From Streptomyces sp. Ag109_O5-10 (lineage in GTDB: Bacteria; Actinomycetota; Actinomycetes; Streptomycetales; Streptomycetaceae): a DNA stretch of 64,000 nucleotides. The stretch's first letter is position 1. The number at the start of each line of letters is the position of its first letter. A model generated the notes under the pieces. The model saw nothing but the letters and a program-made list of their open reading frames with translations. It was not told where the DNA came from and searched no databases. This document shows, one piece after another, positions 32,809 through 41,111 of the stretch. Where the stretch lies: the NCBI RefSeq assembly GCF_900105755.1, contig NZ_FNTQ01000001.1, positions 8,928,001 through 8,992,000 on the forward strand, given 5' to 3'. The translations under genes were made by a program, and so were the position numbers.

Positions 32809-32950
32809 GCAATCGGTAACCGTCACCCGGACGAAAGACGTGCACGGCCGTTCCTGCGCGCGAACAGCGGTGTCCCGGAGCTCGGTCGTCCCGGCTCCCG
32901 GGACACCGCCCAAAGCCGGCAGCCGGCACGGTCGCGCACGCCAGGCAGCG

Positions 32951-33160
32951 TCAGCGGACAGGGCAGCGGCAGGACGCGCCGACAGACGGCGACGGCGACC
33001 GACGCCCCCGCCGCGTGGGCCGGCCGGTCCTGCGCTCCAGCTCCGCCCAGCCCACCGCCCGCCGGTCGTCGGCGACGGCGACCTTCCCGCCGTGGCGCAC
33101 GGAGTTCTCGGCGAGCAGCTCCGAAACCGGCCGCACGGCCACCGTATGCTCCACTCCCAC
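32951..33160 (-). pseudogene. AMP-binding acyl-CoA ligase N-terminal remnant
   Basis: From GTG 33160 the minus strand reads VSELLAENSVRHGGKVAVAD followed by DRRAVGWAELERRTGRP, the standard start of cyclohexanecarboxylate/benzoate-type CoA ligases. Similarity stops after about 45 residues, where the frame turns Arg/Ser-rich and ends. The ligases have about 500 residues, so more than 90 percent is missing. The rest of 32650-33440 holds no other gene I can support. Confidence 0.6.
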
Positions 33161-33452
33161 CGGCCCCCTTGGTGCAACAGCCCTGCCGGCCAGCCCTGTT
33201 GGCGAGGGAACCGAGGACCGCGCCGCAGCCGTGCGTGGCTCGCTGGGCCGGGCGCTTTCCCAGGAGGAGGGCCTCGCCGGGGCCTGGGTTGCAGCGGCTG
33301 CCCGACCGGCGTTTTCTGGAAGTATCCGATGGTGGAACTAGAGCGCCCAGAGTCGCGGCACGGACCGGGCCTCGGTCCCGGCCGTCTCTGCCGGCCAGGC
33401 CTCGGGCCGCGCGGTCCGTCGTCGTACGGCGTTCGACGCGGAGGTGAACCAG

Positions 33453-34604
33453 GTGAAAGCCGTCGTCTACGAGAAGCCCTTCACCGTCACAGTCAGGGAC
33501 GTCGACGATCCACAGATCCAGCACCCGAACGACGTGCTGGTACGGGTTACGTCGACCGCCATCTGCGGATCCGACCTGCACATGTACGAGGGGCGTACGG
33601 CCGCGGAGGCGGGCATCGTCTTCGGACACGAGAACCTCGGCATCGTCGAGGAGATCGGCTCCGGCGTGATCTCGCTGTCCGAGGGCGACCGGGTGGTCAT
33701 GCCCTTCAACGTCGCCTGCGGCTTCTGCAAGAACTGCCTGGCCGGCAAGACCGGTTTCTGCCTCACGGTCAACCCGGGCTTCGCCGGCGGAGCCTACGGC
33801 TACGTGGCCATGGGCCCCTACAAGGGCGGCCAGGCGGAGCTGCTGCGCGTACCGTTCGCCGACTTCAACTGCCTGAAGCTGCCGCCGGGCAACGAGTTCG
33901 AGACCGACTTCGTGCTGCTCGCGGACATCTTCCCGACCGGCTACCACGGCTGTGAGCTCGCCCGGTTGTCCCCCGGCGAGAGCGTCGCCGTCTTCGGCGC
34001 CGGCCCGGTCGGTCTGATGGCCGCGTACTCGGCGCTGCTGCGGGGCGCGTCCAAGGTGTTCTCGGTCGACCGGGTGCCCGAGCGGCTCGCCAAGGCCGAG
34101 CAGATCGGGGCGATACCGATCGACTTCACCAAGGGCGACCCGGCCGAGCAGATCAAGGAACAGACCGGGGGCGAGGGCACGGACAAGGGCGTCGACGCCG
34201 TCGGCTACCAGGCCCAGGCGCACGACGCGAGCCACGAGGAACCCGCCGTCGTCCTGAACGCCCTCGTCGACACGGTACGGCCGACCGGCATGCTCGGCGT
34301 ACCGGGCCTGTACGTCCCGTCCGACCCGGGCGGACCCGACGAGCACGCCAAGCACGGCCTGCTGCTGGTGTCCATCGGTCGGATGTTCGAGAAGGGGCAG
34401 CAGATGGGCACCGGTCAGTGCAACGTCAAGCAGTACAACCGGCAGTTGCGCGACCTGATCATCGCCGGGCGGGCCAAGCCCAGTTTCGTGGTCTCCCACG
34501 AACTGCCGCTCGAGGAGGCACCGGGCGCCTACGAGAAGTTCGACCAGCGGATCGAGGGCTACACCAAGGTCGTCCTGCACCCGGGGCACGCTCTCGCGGC
34601 GTAG
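33453..34604 (+). CDS. Zinc-dependent alcohol dehydrogenase, formaldehyde-dehydrogenase-like
   Basis: 383 residues from GTG 33453, with GGAGG eight bases upstream; a GTG at 33444 is possible. Catalytic zinc ligands: Cys in TAICGSDLHMYEG and the HE pair in FGHENLGIVEEIGSG. Structural-zinc cysteines lie in VACGFCKNCLAGKTGFC. The Rossmann turn is VAVFGAGPVGLMAAYSALLRG. The insert YEGRTAAEAG and the QMGTGQCNVKQYNRQLRDLI block match glutathione-independent formaldehyde dehydrogenases. It oxidises formaldehyde or another aldehyde/alcohol with NAD. No operon partner is evident. The leader from 33161 to 33440 has no gene. Confidence 0.9.
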   Translation: MKAVVYEKPFTVTVRDVDDPQIQHPNDVLVRVTSTAICGSDLHMYEGRTAAEAGIVFGHENLGIVEEIGSGVISLSEGDRVVMPFNVACGFCKNCLAGKTGFCLTVNPGFAGGAYGYVAMGPYKGGQAELLRVPFADFNCLKLPPGNEFETDFVLLADIFPTGYHGCELARLSPGESVAVFGAGPVGLMAAYSALLRGASKVFSVDRVPERLAKAEQIGAIPIDFTKGDPAEQIKEQTGGEGTDKGVDAVGYQAQAHDASHEEPAVVLNALVDTVRPTGMLGVPGLYVPSDPGGPDEHAKHGLLLVSIGRMFEKGQQMGTGQCNVKQYNRQLRDLIIAGRAKPSFVVSHELPLEEAPGAYEKFDQRIEGYTKVVLHPGHALAA

Positions 34605-34640
34605 CACCGTCGCCGGCGCAGCGCGGTGGACCCGGTCACG

Positions 34641-35102
34641 TCAGCCTCGCGCCGGGGTGAGCGCGGTGATCCACTCGGCGGGCCAGGGGGCACTGTTCCG
34701 CTCCGTCCCCTGCGGCACGTGGACGACGGTATAGCGGCCGGCCGCGGCGAGTTGCCGCGGCCGGCCGTCGATCTCCTCGCCCCACACCTCGAAGCCGAAC
34801 GTCATCGAGGAGGTGCCGACGCGTTCGACGGTCAGGACCGTCGTCACCTCCTGCTGGAACCAGAGCGGTGCCGTGAAGTCGGCCTCGTAGCGCACCCGTG
34901 GCGCGGCGCCGAAGTAGCCCACGAGGCCGCGCTCGCGTACCAGCGCGGCCTCGGCCGCCTCCACGAACCGCACCACCGCGGTGTTGTGGTAGTGCCCGGA
35001 GGCGTCGGTGTCCGGCCACTCGACCCGGCACCGGTGTATGGCGCGGACACCGTCGGTACCGGCACCAGCCGGCTTGTATTGCGTATTTTTCACGGTCGTC
35101 AA
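34641..35102 (-). CDS. Hot-dog-fold acyl-CoA thioesterase (4HBT type)
   Basis: About 153 residues from TTG 35102; GTG 35093 is an alternative, and neither has a clear ribosome site. The catalytic block is CRVEWPDTDASGHYHNTAVVR, seen as VEWPDTDASGHYHN, with the Asp of the 4-hydroxybenzoyl-CoA thioesterase family. YEADFTAPLWFQQEVTTVLT and the STRAND-forming VGTSSMTFGFEVWGEE follow. It would hydrolyse an acyl- or aroyl-CoA. The 5' end lies in an AT-rich island (35060-35112) unlike the surroundings, with TTGACT and TTGACG hexamers that may be a promoter. Confidence 0.8.
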   Translation of the reverse strand: MTTVKNTQYKPAGAGTDGVRAIHRCRVEWPDTDASGHYHNTAVVRFVEAAEAALVRERGLVGYFGAAPRVRYEADFTAPLWFQQEVTTVLTVERVGTSSMTFGFEVWGEEIDGRPRQLAAAGRYTVVHVPQGTERNSAPWPAEWITALTPARG

Positions 35103-35108
35103 GTGTAG

Positions 35109-35462
35109 TCAACAAGCCGAGGTCCGGTGCAAGACCCGGTACCGGTCGATCGCCCGTCGCAGCTCGGCCGCATCGAAGTCCGGGACGGCCTCGCCCTGCG
35201 CGTACCTCAGGATCCGCGCGGCGAGGGTGCGCACCTTGGTGTTGGTGCGCTGGGACATGTCCCGCAGGACCCGCCAGGCCTCGTCCGGGGGGATCCGGCC
35301 GTAGGCGACGACCGCGCCGATGGCCTGGTCGATGACGGCGTGCGAGGTGACGGCCTGCTGCAGTTGGGCGTTCTCGGCCCGAAGCCTTTCCAGCTCGACG
35401 GCCAGTTCGGTGACCGACAGCAACCGCAACGGCTCCGTGCGGGAGATCGCGAAGAACGCCAT
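35109..35462 (-). CDS. ANTAR-domain protein
   Basis: 117 residues from ATG 35462 with GAGGCG upstream. A short coiled coil (ELAVELERLRAENAQLQQAV) leads into the ANTAR domain: SHAVIDQAIGAVVAYGRIPP, DEAWRVLRDMSQRTNTKVRT, then LAARIL. ANTAR proteins bind paired RNA hairpins and prevent transcription termination. No GAF or receiver domain is fused, so the signal would come from a partner. It ends six bases before the thioesterase frame begins, suggesting a joint transcript with that gene downstream. Confidence 0.83.
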   Translation of the reverse strand: MAFFAISRTEPLRLLSVTELAVELERLRAENAQLQQAVTSHAVIDQAIGAVVAYGRIPPDEAWRVLRDMSQRTNTKVRTLAARILRYAQGEAVPDFDAAELRRAIDRYRVLHRTSAC

Positions 35463-35539
35463 GGATCGCCTCGTGGGGGATGGGGTCCGGGGTCGGCTCA
35501 ACGCCTTCCCCCGGATCCCATCCGTACACCGCGCCGGCC

Positions 35540-35595
35540 CCGCGGGGGCGCTGGGGGAGGAACCACGCGACCAGCCACGACGGCGCCGCGGCCGG
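35540..35595 (+). repeat. Intergenic repeat, copy A (GGAACC-CGCGACCAGCC element)
   Basis: CGCGGGGGCGCTGGGGGAGG leads into GGAACCACGCGACCAGCC and ACGACGGCGCCGCGG. The 33-base core (35559-35591) matches copies at 45797-45834 (other orientation) and 62045-62077. It lies between the ANTAR gene and the end of the MMPL gene. Its palindromic parts suggest a structured RNA or terminator-like element. Confidence 0.65.
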
Positions 35596-35619
35596 CAGCC
35601 GGCCCTCCCGGCGGAGCGC

Positions 35620-37797
35620 CTAGCCGCGGCGCCCCGCGGGGGCGTTCCGGTCCTCCCCGGCCGACGACGTGGCGTCGCCGCCCGCCTGTCCCGGGATCGC
35701 CGCCGGTTCCGCCCGGTCGGCGTGGCCCGGCCACCAGGCCGCGTGGCCGATCAGCGCCGTGAGGCTCGGGGTGAAGAACATCGCCATGACGAAGGCGGCC
35801 ACCGCGATGCCGAAGGAGACCGCGAAACCCATCTCGGTGAGCAGCGAGTTGCCCGCCAGCATCATCGTGGCGAAGGTCGCGGCCAGGATGAAGCCCGCCG
35901 CGGCCACCGTCGGCCCGGCGTGCCGCAGTGCCATCCCGGCCGCCTCGCGCGGCTCCCGGCCCTCGCGGGCCTCCTCCCGGAGCCGGGCGATCATGAGGAT
36001 GTTGTAGTCCGTGCCGATGGCGACCACGAAGAGATACATGATCACCGGCAGCATGAACATCAGACCCGGCTTGTGCTGCGCCTCCTGGAAGATCCAGACC
36101 GTGGCGCCGAGGGTCGAGCCGAAGCCGAGCCCGACGGAGGCGATCAGGTACCAGGGAGCGACCACGCTGCGCAGCAGCAGCCCCAGGATCACCATGATCA
36201 GCAGAGCGGCGACCGGGAACACCGTGCGGTAGTCGTGGTTGACCGCCGAGTCGATGTCCTTGTAGATCGAGGACATGCCGCCGACGAGCGCCTCGGTCCC
36301 CTCCGGAGCGCCGGCGTGCGCGACGTCCCGCACCCGGCCGACGGACTCTATGGCCTTGTCCGTTGACGCCTCGTACTTGAGGGTGACGGTGAAGTCCGCC
36401 GTGGTCCCGGCCTTGTTCACCTGGGCCATCCGGGCGTTCGCGACCCCGTCCACGGCCCCGAGCTTCCGCGCGTACGCGCCGAAGGCGGACGTGTCCAGCG
36501 GCTTGCCGTCGGTGCTGGAGAGGTAGACGTCGGTGGGCGCGGCGGCACCGGCCGAGTACGCCTTCTGCATCTGGTCCTGGACGACCATGGACTCCTTGGT
36601 CTTGGGCATCGAGCCCGACGCGAGGTCGAACGTGGCGTGGAAGCCCAGCGTGCCCAGCGACAGCACGACCAGGACCAGCCCGGAGACCATCGCGGTCAGC
36701 CCCGGACGGCGCTGCACTCCACGGCCCAGGGCCGCGAAACGGGCGTTCGACGGCTCCTGCTGCCAGGACTTGGACGGCCAGAACACCTTGGGGCCGATCA
36801 GCGAGACCACGGCCGGGATCAGCGTCAGCCCCGCGATCAGGGTGACGGAGACCGCGATGGCCAGCGCCGGGCCCATCTGCTTCAGGAAGCCCAGTGTGGA
36901 GAGCACCAGCGCGAGGAAGGCGATGATGACGGCGCCCGCCGCCGAGGCGATCGCCTCACCGACCCGGCCGACCGCGTTGACCATGGCCTCCTTCGGTTCG
37001 TCTCCCGCGCGCAGGCGTTCGCGGTAGCGGAACATCAGGAACAGGAAGTAGTCCGTGCCCACGCCGAACAGCACGACGATCAGGATCGACGACACGGAAC
37101 TGTTGGCCTGCAGACCGAACAGCTTGGTGGCGTACGCGATCAGCCCGTTGGCGATGGCCGACACCACGCCGATCAGCACCAGCGGCAGGAACGCCAGGAT
37201 CGGCGCCCGGAAGATGATCAGCAGGGTCACCAGGATGATCACGAAGGTGCCGACGCCGATCAGCGCCTCACCGCGCTTGGAGGAGTCCTGCTGGTCGAGG
37301 GCCTGCGCCGCCGAACCGCCCAGCTTCACCTCCAGGTTCGTGCCCTTGGCCAGTTGCTTGACGTCGTCGCGCAACACCTTCGCCGCGTCCGCCTGCACGG
37401 GCTGACCGGCTTTCTTGCTGTCCATCTGCACCAGGATCAGGTCGTACCTGCCGTCCTTCGACGGCTGGCCGGGGACGACCTTCTGGACCTGGTCGATGTG
37501 CTTGCCGCCCAGTTCGGTGGCGAACCTGGCGACGTCCTTCGTGTCCTCGGCGGTGAGCTTGCCGCCGTCGGTGCGCTGGTACAGCGCGATCGCGGACGGG
37601 GTGAAGGCGCTGGGGAACGCCTTCGCCTGGAGATCGGCCGCTTTGATGGACTCGTAACTCTTGGGCAGGAAGCTGCTCTCGTCGCTGTTCGAGGGCAGGC
37701 TCGGGGCGGTGGCGACGATCGCCACCGCCGCGATCAGCCATGCCACGATCGTCCAGACAGGATGTCGGACGACGGCACTGCCAATTCGTCGGAACAT
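35620..37797 (-). CDS. MMPL-family (RND superfamily) membrane exporter
   Basis: 725 residues from ATG 37797, with AGGAGG nine bases upstream. Two repeats each have one helix, a large extracytoplasmic domain (about 50-190 and 405-530), then five or six helices. The first helix is HPVWTIVAWLIAAVAIVATA. The conserved helix-4 sites are FGVGTDYFLFLMFRYRERL and VAIGTDYNILMIARLREEAR, with the proton-relay GTDY in both halves. SSFLPKSYESIKAADLQAKA is the usual start of the outer domain. It probably exports a lipid or hydrophobic compound using the proton gradient. No regulator is adjacent; the plus-strand gene HglS diverges from it. Confidence 0.92.
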   Translation of the reverse strand: MFRRIGSAVVRHPVWTIVAWLIAAVAIVATAPSLPSNSDESSFLPKSYESIKAADLQAKAFPSAFTPSAIALYQRTDGGKLTAEDTKDVARFATELGGKHIDQVQKVVPGQPSKDGRYDLILVQMDSKKAGQPVQADAAKVLRDDVKQLAKGTNLEVKLGGSAAQALDQQDSSKRGEALIGVGTFVIILVTLLIIFRAPILAFLPLVLIGVVSAIANGLIAYATKLFGLQANSSVSSILIVVLFGVGTDYFLFLMFRYRERLRAGDEPKEAMVNAVGRVGEAIASAAGAVIIAFLALVLSTLGFLKQMGPALAIAVSVTLIAGLTLIPAVVSLIGPKVFWPSKSWQQEPSNARFAALGRGVQRRPGLTAMVSGLVLVVLSLGTLGFHATFDLASGSMPKTKESMVVQDQMQKAYSAGAAAPTDVYLSSTDGKPLDTSAFGAYARKLGAVDGVANARMAQVNKAGTTADFTVTLKYEASTDKAIESVGRVRDVAHAGAPEGTEALVGGMSSIYKDIDSAVNHDYRTVFPVAALLIMVILGLLLRSVVAPWYLIASVGLGFGSTLGATVWIFQEAQHKPGLMFMLPVIMYLFVVAIGTDYNILMIARLREEAREGREPREAAGMALRHAGPTVAAAGFILAATFATMMLAGNSLLTEMGFAVSFGIAVAAFVMAMFFTPSLTALIGHAAWWPGHADRAEPAAIPGQAGGDATSSAGEDRNAPAGRRG

Positions 37798-38078
37798 GCG
37801 GAAGGTCCTCCTGGGTAGGAAGATCACCGCAGCCCGGGGAGCGGACCCTGGCATCGGCGACCCCGACCGGCACGCATCCGACGAGCCGGTCGCTTGGTTG
37901 TCTTGACGCCATATGTTAGAGATCAGCTGTGAAGATCGGTCCACCGGGTTTTTCGCGCCGCCCGTAGTTGCGCCTTTCCCGCCGCCCGCGGGCGGCCCCG
38001 TCATCTGTACGGCGGCGGTCCGGTCGGCGACCATCGAAGGCGTGATCGCGGCGCCGTCGACGACCGGAGGGGCGAACC

Positions 38079-39476
38079 ATGTCGACGATCGGTCAATGGC
38101 AGCTGCGGGCCGCCTTCGCGGCACGGCTGTCGGAGATGTACGGGCGGGAGGTCCCGGCCTACACCACGCTGGTGGACGTCTCCCGCGAGGTGAACGAGGA
38201 CGTGCTGCGCGCCCGTGGAGCCGACGCCGAACGACTCGGCTCCATCGGCAGGGTCACCGCCGAGCGGCACGGCGCCATCCGCGTCGGCACCCCGCGCGAA
38301 CTGCGCCAGGTCGCCCGCGTCTTCGGCGCCCTCGGCATGCACCCCGTCGGCTTCTACGACCTGCGGGAGGCCGCGACCAGCGCCGTCCCCGTCGTCTCCA
38401 CCGCCTTCCGCCCGGTCGACGGCGAGGGACTCGCCCGCAACCCCTTCCGCGTGTTCACCTCCCTGCTCACCCCGGCCGACCCCCGCTTCTTCGACGCGGA
38501 CCTGCGCGCCCGCCTGGAGGCCTTCCTCGCCGCCCGCGAACTCTTCCCGCCGGAACTGCTCACGCTCGCCGACCGCGCCGCGGCCGACCGCGGACTGCGG
38601 CCGGACGACGCCGAGCGCTTCCTGCAATTGGCCGTGCGGGCCTTCGAGCTGTCGGCCGAACCGGTGGACCGCGCCTGGTACCGGACCCTGGAGCGGGTCT
38701 CCGCCGTCGCCGCCGACATCGGAGGCGTCCGCAGCACCCACATCAACCACCTGACTCCACGCGTCCTGGACATCGACGAGCTGTACCGCCGGATGACCGA
38801 CCGCGGCATCGAGATGATCGACACCATCCAGGGCCCGCCGGCCTGGAAGGGCCCCGACGTCCTGCTCCGCCAGACCTCCTTCCGCGCCCTGGCCGAGGCC
38901 CGCGCGATGCGCACCGAGGACGGCAGCGTAGTCAGCGGCGCCCTGCGGGTGCGCTTCGGCGAGGTCGAGGCCCGCGGCATCGCCCTCACCCGGGCGGGCC
39001 GCGCGCTGTACGACGAACTCCTCGACCGCGTCGACGAACAGGCCGCCCGGCACCCCGGGACGGCGCGCGCCGACCTGGCCCGCGCCGTCTGGGAGCGCCA
39101 CCTGCCCGGCAGCGAGGAGGAACTGGCGGCCCAGGGGCTGGCGTACTTCACCTACCGGGTCGCCGACGACCGGCCGCACGACGGGCGCACCCCGCCCGCC
39201 GGCATCGCCGAACTGGTACGCCAGGGCTGGGTGCGCGCCGAACCGGTCGTCTACGAGGACTTCCTGCCCCGCTCCGCCGCCGGCATCTTCCAGTCCAACC
39301 TCGGCGGCGAGGGCACCCGCGACAGCGACGCGCAGGGCACCGCCTACGACGCCGACTGGCTCTCCGGCGCCATCGGCCGCGAAGTCCTCGACCCCTTCGC
39401 CCTCTACGAGCGGCAGCAGAACCGCTCCCTCGCCCGGACCGCCCGCACCCTCGGCCTCACCGAACCCGTCAGCTGA
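38079..39476 (+). CDS. hglS: 2-oxoadipate dioxygenase/decarboxylase (DUF1338, HglS type)
   Basis: 465 residues from ATG 38079 with a GGAGGGG site. The conserved blocks of the HglS/YdcJ family are visible: AAFAARLSEMYGREVPAYTT, then ERHGAIRVGTPRELRQVAR, GMHPVGFYDLREA, RSTHINHLTPRVLDID, GPPAWKGPDVLLRQTSFRAL and VYEDFLPRSAAGIFQSNLGG. His in the GAIRVG and THINHL regions and a late Glu fit the Fe(II) VOC-like site. It converts 2-oxoadipate to 2-hydroxyglutarate with O2 and loss of CO2 in lysine breakdown. The next gene, 26 bases on, is a matching semialdehyde dehydrogenase. Confidence 0.9.
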   Translation: MSTIGQWQLRAAFAARLSEMYGREVPAYTTLVDVSREVNEDVLRARGADAERLGSIGRVTAERHGAIRVGTPRELRQVARVFGALGMHPVGFYDLREAATSAVPVVSTAFRPVDGEGLARNPFRVFTSLLTPADPRFFDADLRARLEAFLAARELFPPELLTLADRAAADRGLRPDDAERFLQLAVRAFELSAEPVDRAWYRTLERVSAVAADIGGVRSTHINHLTPRVLDIDELYRRMTDRGIEMIDTIQGPPAWKGPDVLLRQTSFRALAEARAMRTEDGSVVSGALRVRFGEVEARGIALTRAGRALYDELLDRVDEQAARHPGTARADLARAVWERHLPGSEEELAAQGLAYFTYRVADDRPHDGRTPPAGIAELVRQGWVRAEPVVYEDFLPRSAAGIFQSNLGGEGTRDSDAQGTAYDADWLSGAIGREVLDPFALYERQQNRSLARTARTLGLTEPVS

Positions 39477-39502
39477 CCCCTTCACACCTCCGGAGGACCA
39501 GG

Positions 39503-41032
39503 ATGACCAGCACCGCGCTGCCCACCACGGACGAGCTGCGCACCCGCGCCCGGGCCCGCCTGCGGACCATCGGTGCACAGGTCCCCGAGGGCGACGACCT
39601 CCCGGCTCGCACCCCCGTCACCGGCGAACACCTCTTCGGCCTGCGGGCATCCACCGCCACCGACGTCGAAGAGGCCCTCGCCGCCGCCCGTGCCGCCTTC
39701 CTGACCTGGCGCACCACCCCCGCCCCGCGCCGCGGCGACCTGGTCCGCCGCCTCGGCGAGCTGCTGCGCGAGCACAAGAGCGACCTCGCCGACCTCGTCA
39801 CCGTCGAGGCGGGCAAGATCCGCTCGGAGGCGCTCGGCGAGGTCCAGGAGATGATCGACATCTGCGACTTCGCGGTCGGCCTCTCCCGTCAGCTCTACGG
39901 CCGTACGATCGCCTCCGAACGCCCCGGCCACCGCCTCGCCGAGACCTGGCACCCGCTCGGCGTGGTCGGCGTCGTCTCCGCCTTCAACTTCCCGGTGGCC
40001 GTCTGGTCCTGGAACACCGCCGTCGCCCTGGTCTGCGGCGACACCGTGGTCTGGAAGCCCTCGGAACTCACCCCGCTGACCGCACTGGCCTGCCACCACC
40101 TGCTCACCCGAGCCGCCGAGGAGACCGGCGCCCCGCGCGACGTGCACCGCCTGCTGCTCGGGGACCGCACGGTCGGCGAGCGGCTCGTCGACGACCCGCG
40201 GGTGGCCCTCGTCAGCGCCACCGGCTCCACCCGCATGGGCCGCGAGGTCGGACCCCGCGTCGCCGCCCGCTTCGGCCGCAGCCTGCTGGAACTCGGCGGC
40301 AACAACGCCGCGATCGTCGCACCCTCCGCCGACCTCGACCTCGCCGTCCAGAGCATCGTCTTCGCCGCGGCCGGCACGGCGGGCCAGCGCTGCACCACCC
40401 TGCGCCGGCTCATCGTCCACCGGGACGTCGCCGACACCCTCGCCGAACGTCTGACCACCGTCTACGGCAGGCTTCCCGTAGGCAACCCGTTCGACCCCGC
40501 GACCCTGGTCGGCCCGCTCATCACCACCGGCGCCCTCGACCGCATGCGGCACGCCCTCGCCCGCGTCCAGGCCGACGGCGGCAAGCTCCTGGCCGGCGGT
40601 AACCGGCGCCTGGCCGAGGAAGCACCCGCGGCGGCCTACACCGAGCCCGTCCTGGTCCGCGTCGACGAACAGACCGACGTCGTACGGGAGGAGACCTTCG
40701 CACCGATCCTGTACGTCCTCGGTTACGACACCCTCGACGAGGCGATCGCGCTCCACAACGACGTCCCGCAGGGCCTGTCCTCCAGCATCTTCACCCGCGA
40801 CCAGCGCGAGGCCGAGCTCTTCCTCTCCGCCGCAGGCTCCGACTGCGGCATCGCCAACGTCAACCTCGGCACCTCCGGAGCCGAGATCGGCGGCGCCTTC
40901 GGCGGCGAGAAGGACACCGGCGGCGGCCGCGAGTCCGGGTCCGACGCCTGGAAGGCGTACATGCGCTCCGCCACCAACACGGTCAACTACTCCGGCGAAC
41001 TCACCCTGGCCCAGGGCGTCAGCTTCCTCTGA
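39503..41032 (+). CDS. Aldehyde dehydrogenase, piperideine-6-carboxylate/aminoadipate-semialdehyde type
   Basis: 509 residues from ATG 39503 with GGAGGACCAGG upstream. VVSAFNFPVAVWSWNTAVAL, the VVWKPSELTPL loop, SATGSTRMGREVG, LLELGGNNAAIVAP with the Glu, and TAGQRCTTLRRLIVH with the catalytic Cys follow ALDH7-type enzymes. GGAFGGEKDTGGGRESGSDA and YMRSATNTVNYS near the end mark the L-piperidine-6-carboxylate dehydrogenase (Pcd/AmaB) branch. It yields 2-aminoadipate from lysine-derived semialdehyde. With HglS it covers two steps of one route; the aminotransferase and lysine entry enzymes are not in the window. Confidence 0.9.
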   Translation: MTSTALPTTDELRTRARARLRTIGAQVPEGDDLPARTPVTGEHLFGLRASTATDVEEALAAARAAFLTWRTTPAPRRGDLVRRLGELLREHKSDLADLVTVEAGKIRSEALGEVQEMIDICDFAVGLSRQLYGRTIASERPGHRLAETWHPLGVVGVVSAFNFPVAVWSWNTAVALVCGDTVVWKPSELTPLTALACHHLLTRAAEETGAPRDVHRLLLGDRTVGERLVDDPRVALVSATGSTRMGREVGPRVAARFGRSLLELGGNNAAIVAPSADLDLAVQSIVFAAAGTAGQRCTTLRRLIVHRDVADTLAERLTTVYGRLPVGNPFDPATLVGPLITTGALDRMRHALARVQADGGKLLAGGNRRLAEEAPAAAYTEPVLVRVDEQTDVVREETFAPILYVLGYDTLDEAIALHNDVPQGLSSSIFTRDQREAELFLSAAGSDCGIANVNLGTSGAEIGGAFGGEKDTGGGRESGSDAWKAYMRSATNTVNYSGELTLAQGVSFL

Positions 41033-41111
41033 CCGTCTGTCAGGAGTCCTCCCGCAAGCGGGCGGCCGGTTCGCGCAGATCAGCGTCTTCGACGTCGCCA
41101 CGGCGGCTGCG

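Noticed and set aside
37890..37930. Promoter at TTGTCTTGACGCCATATG before hglS
   Set aside because: AT-rich and suggestive, but no -10 is at a suitable distance from TTGACG.
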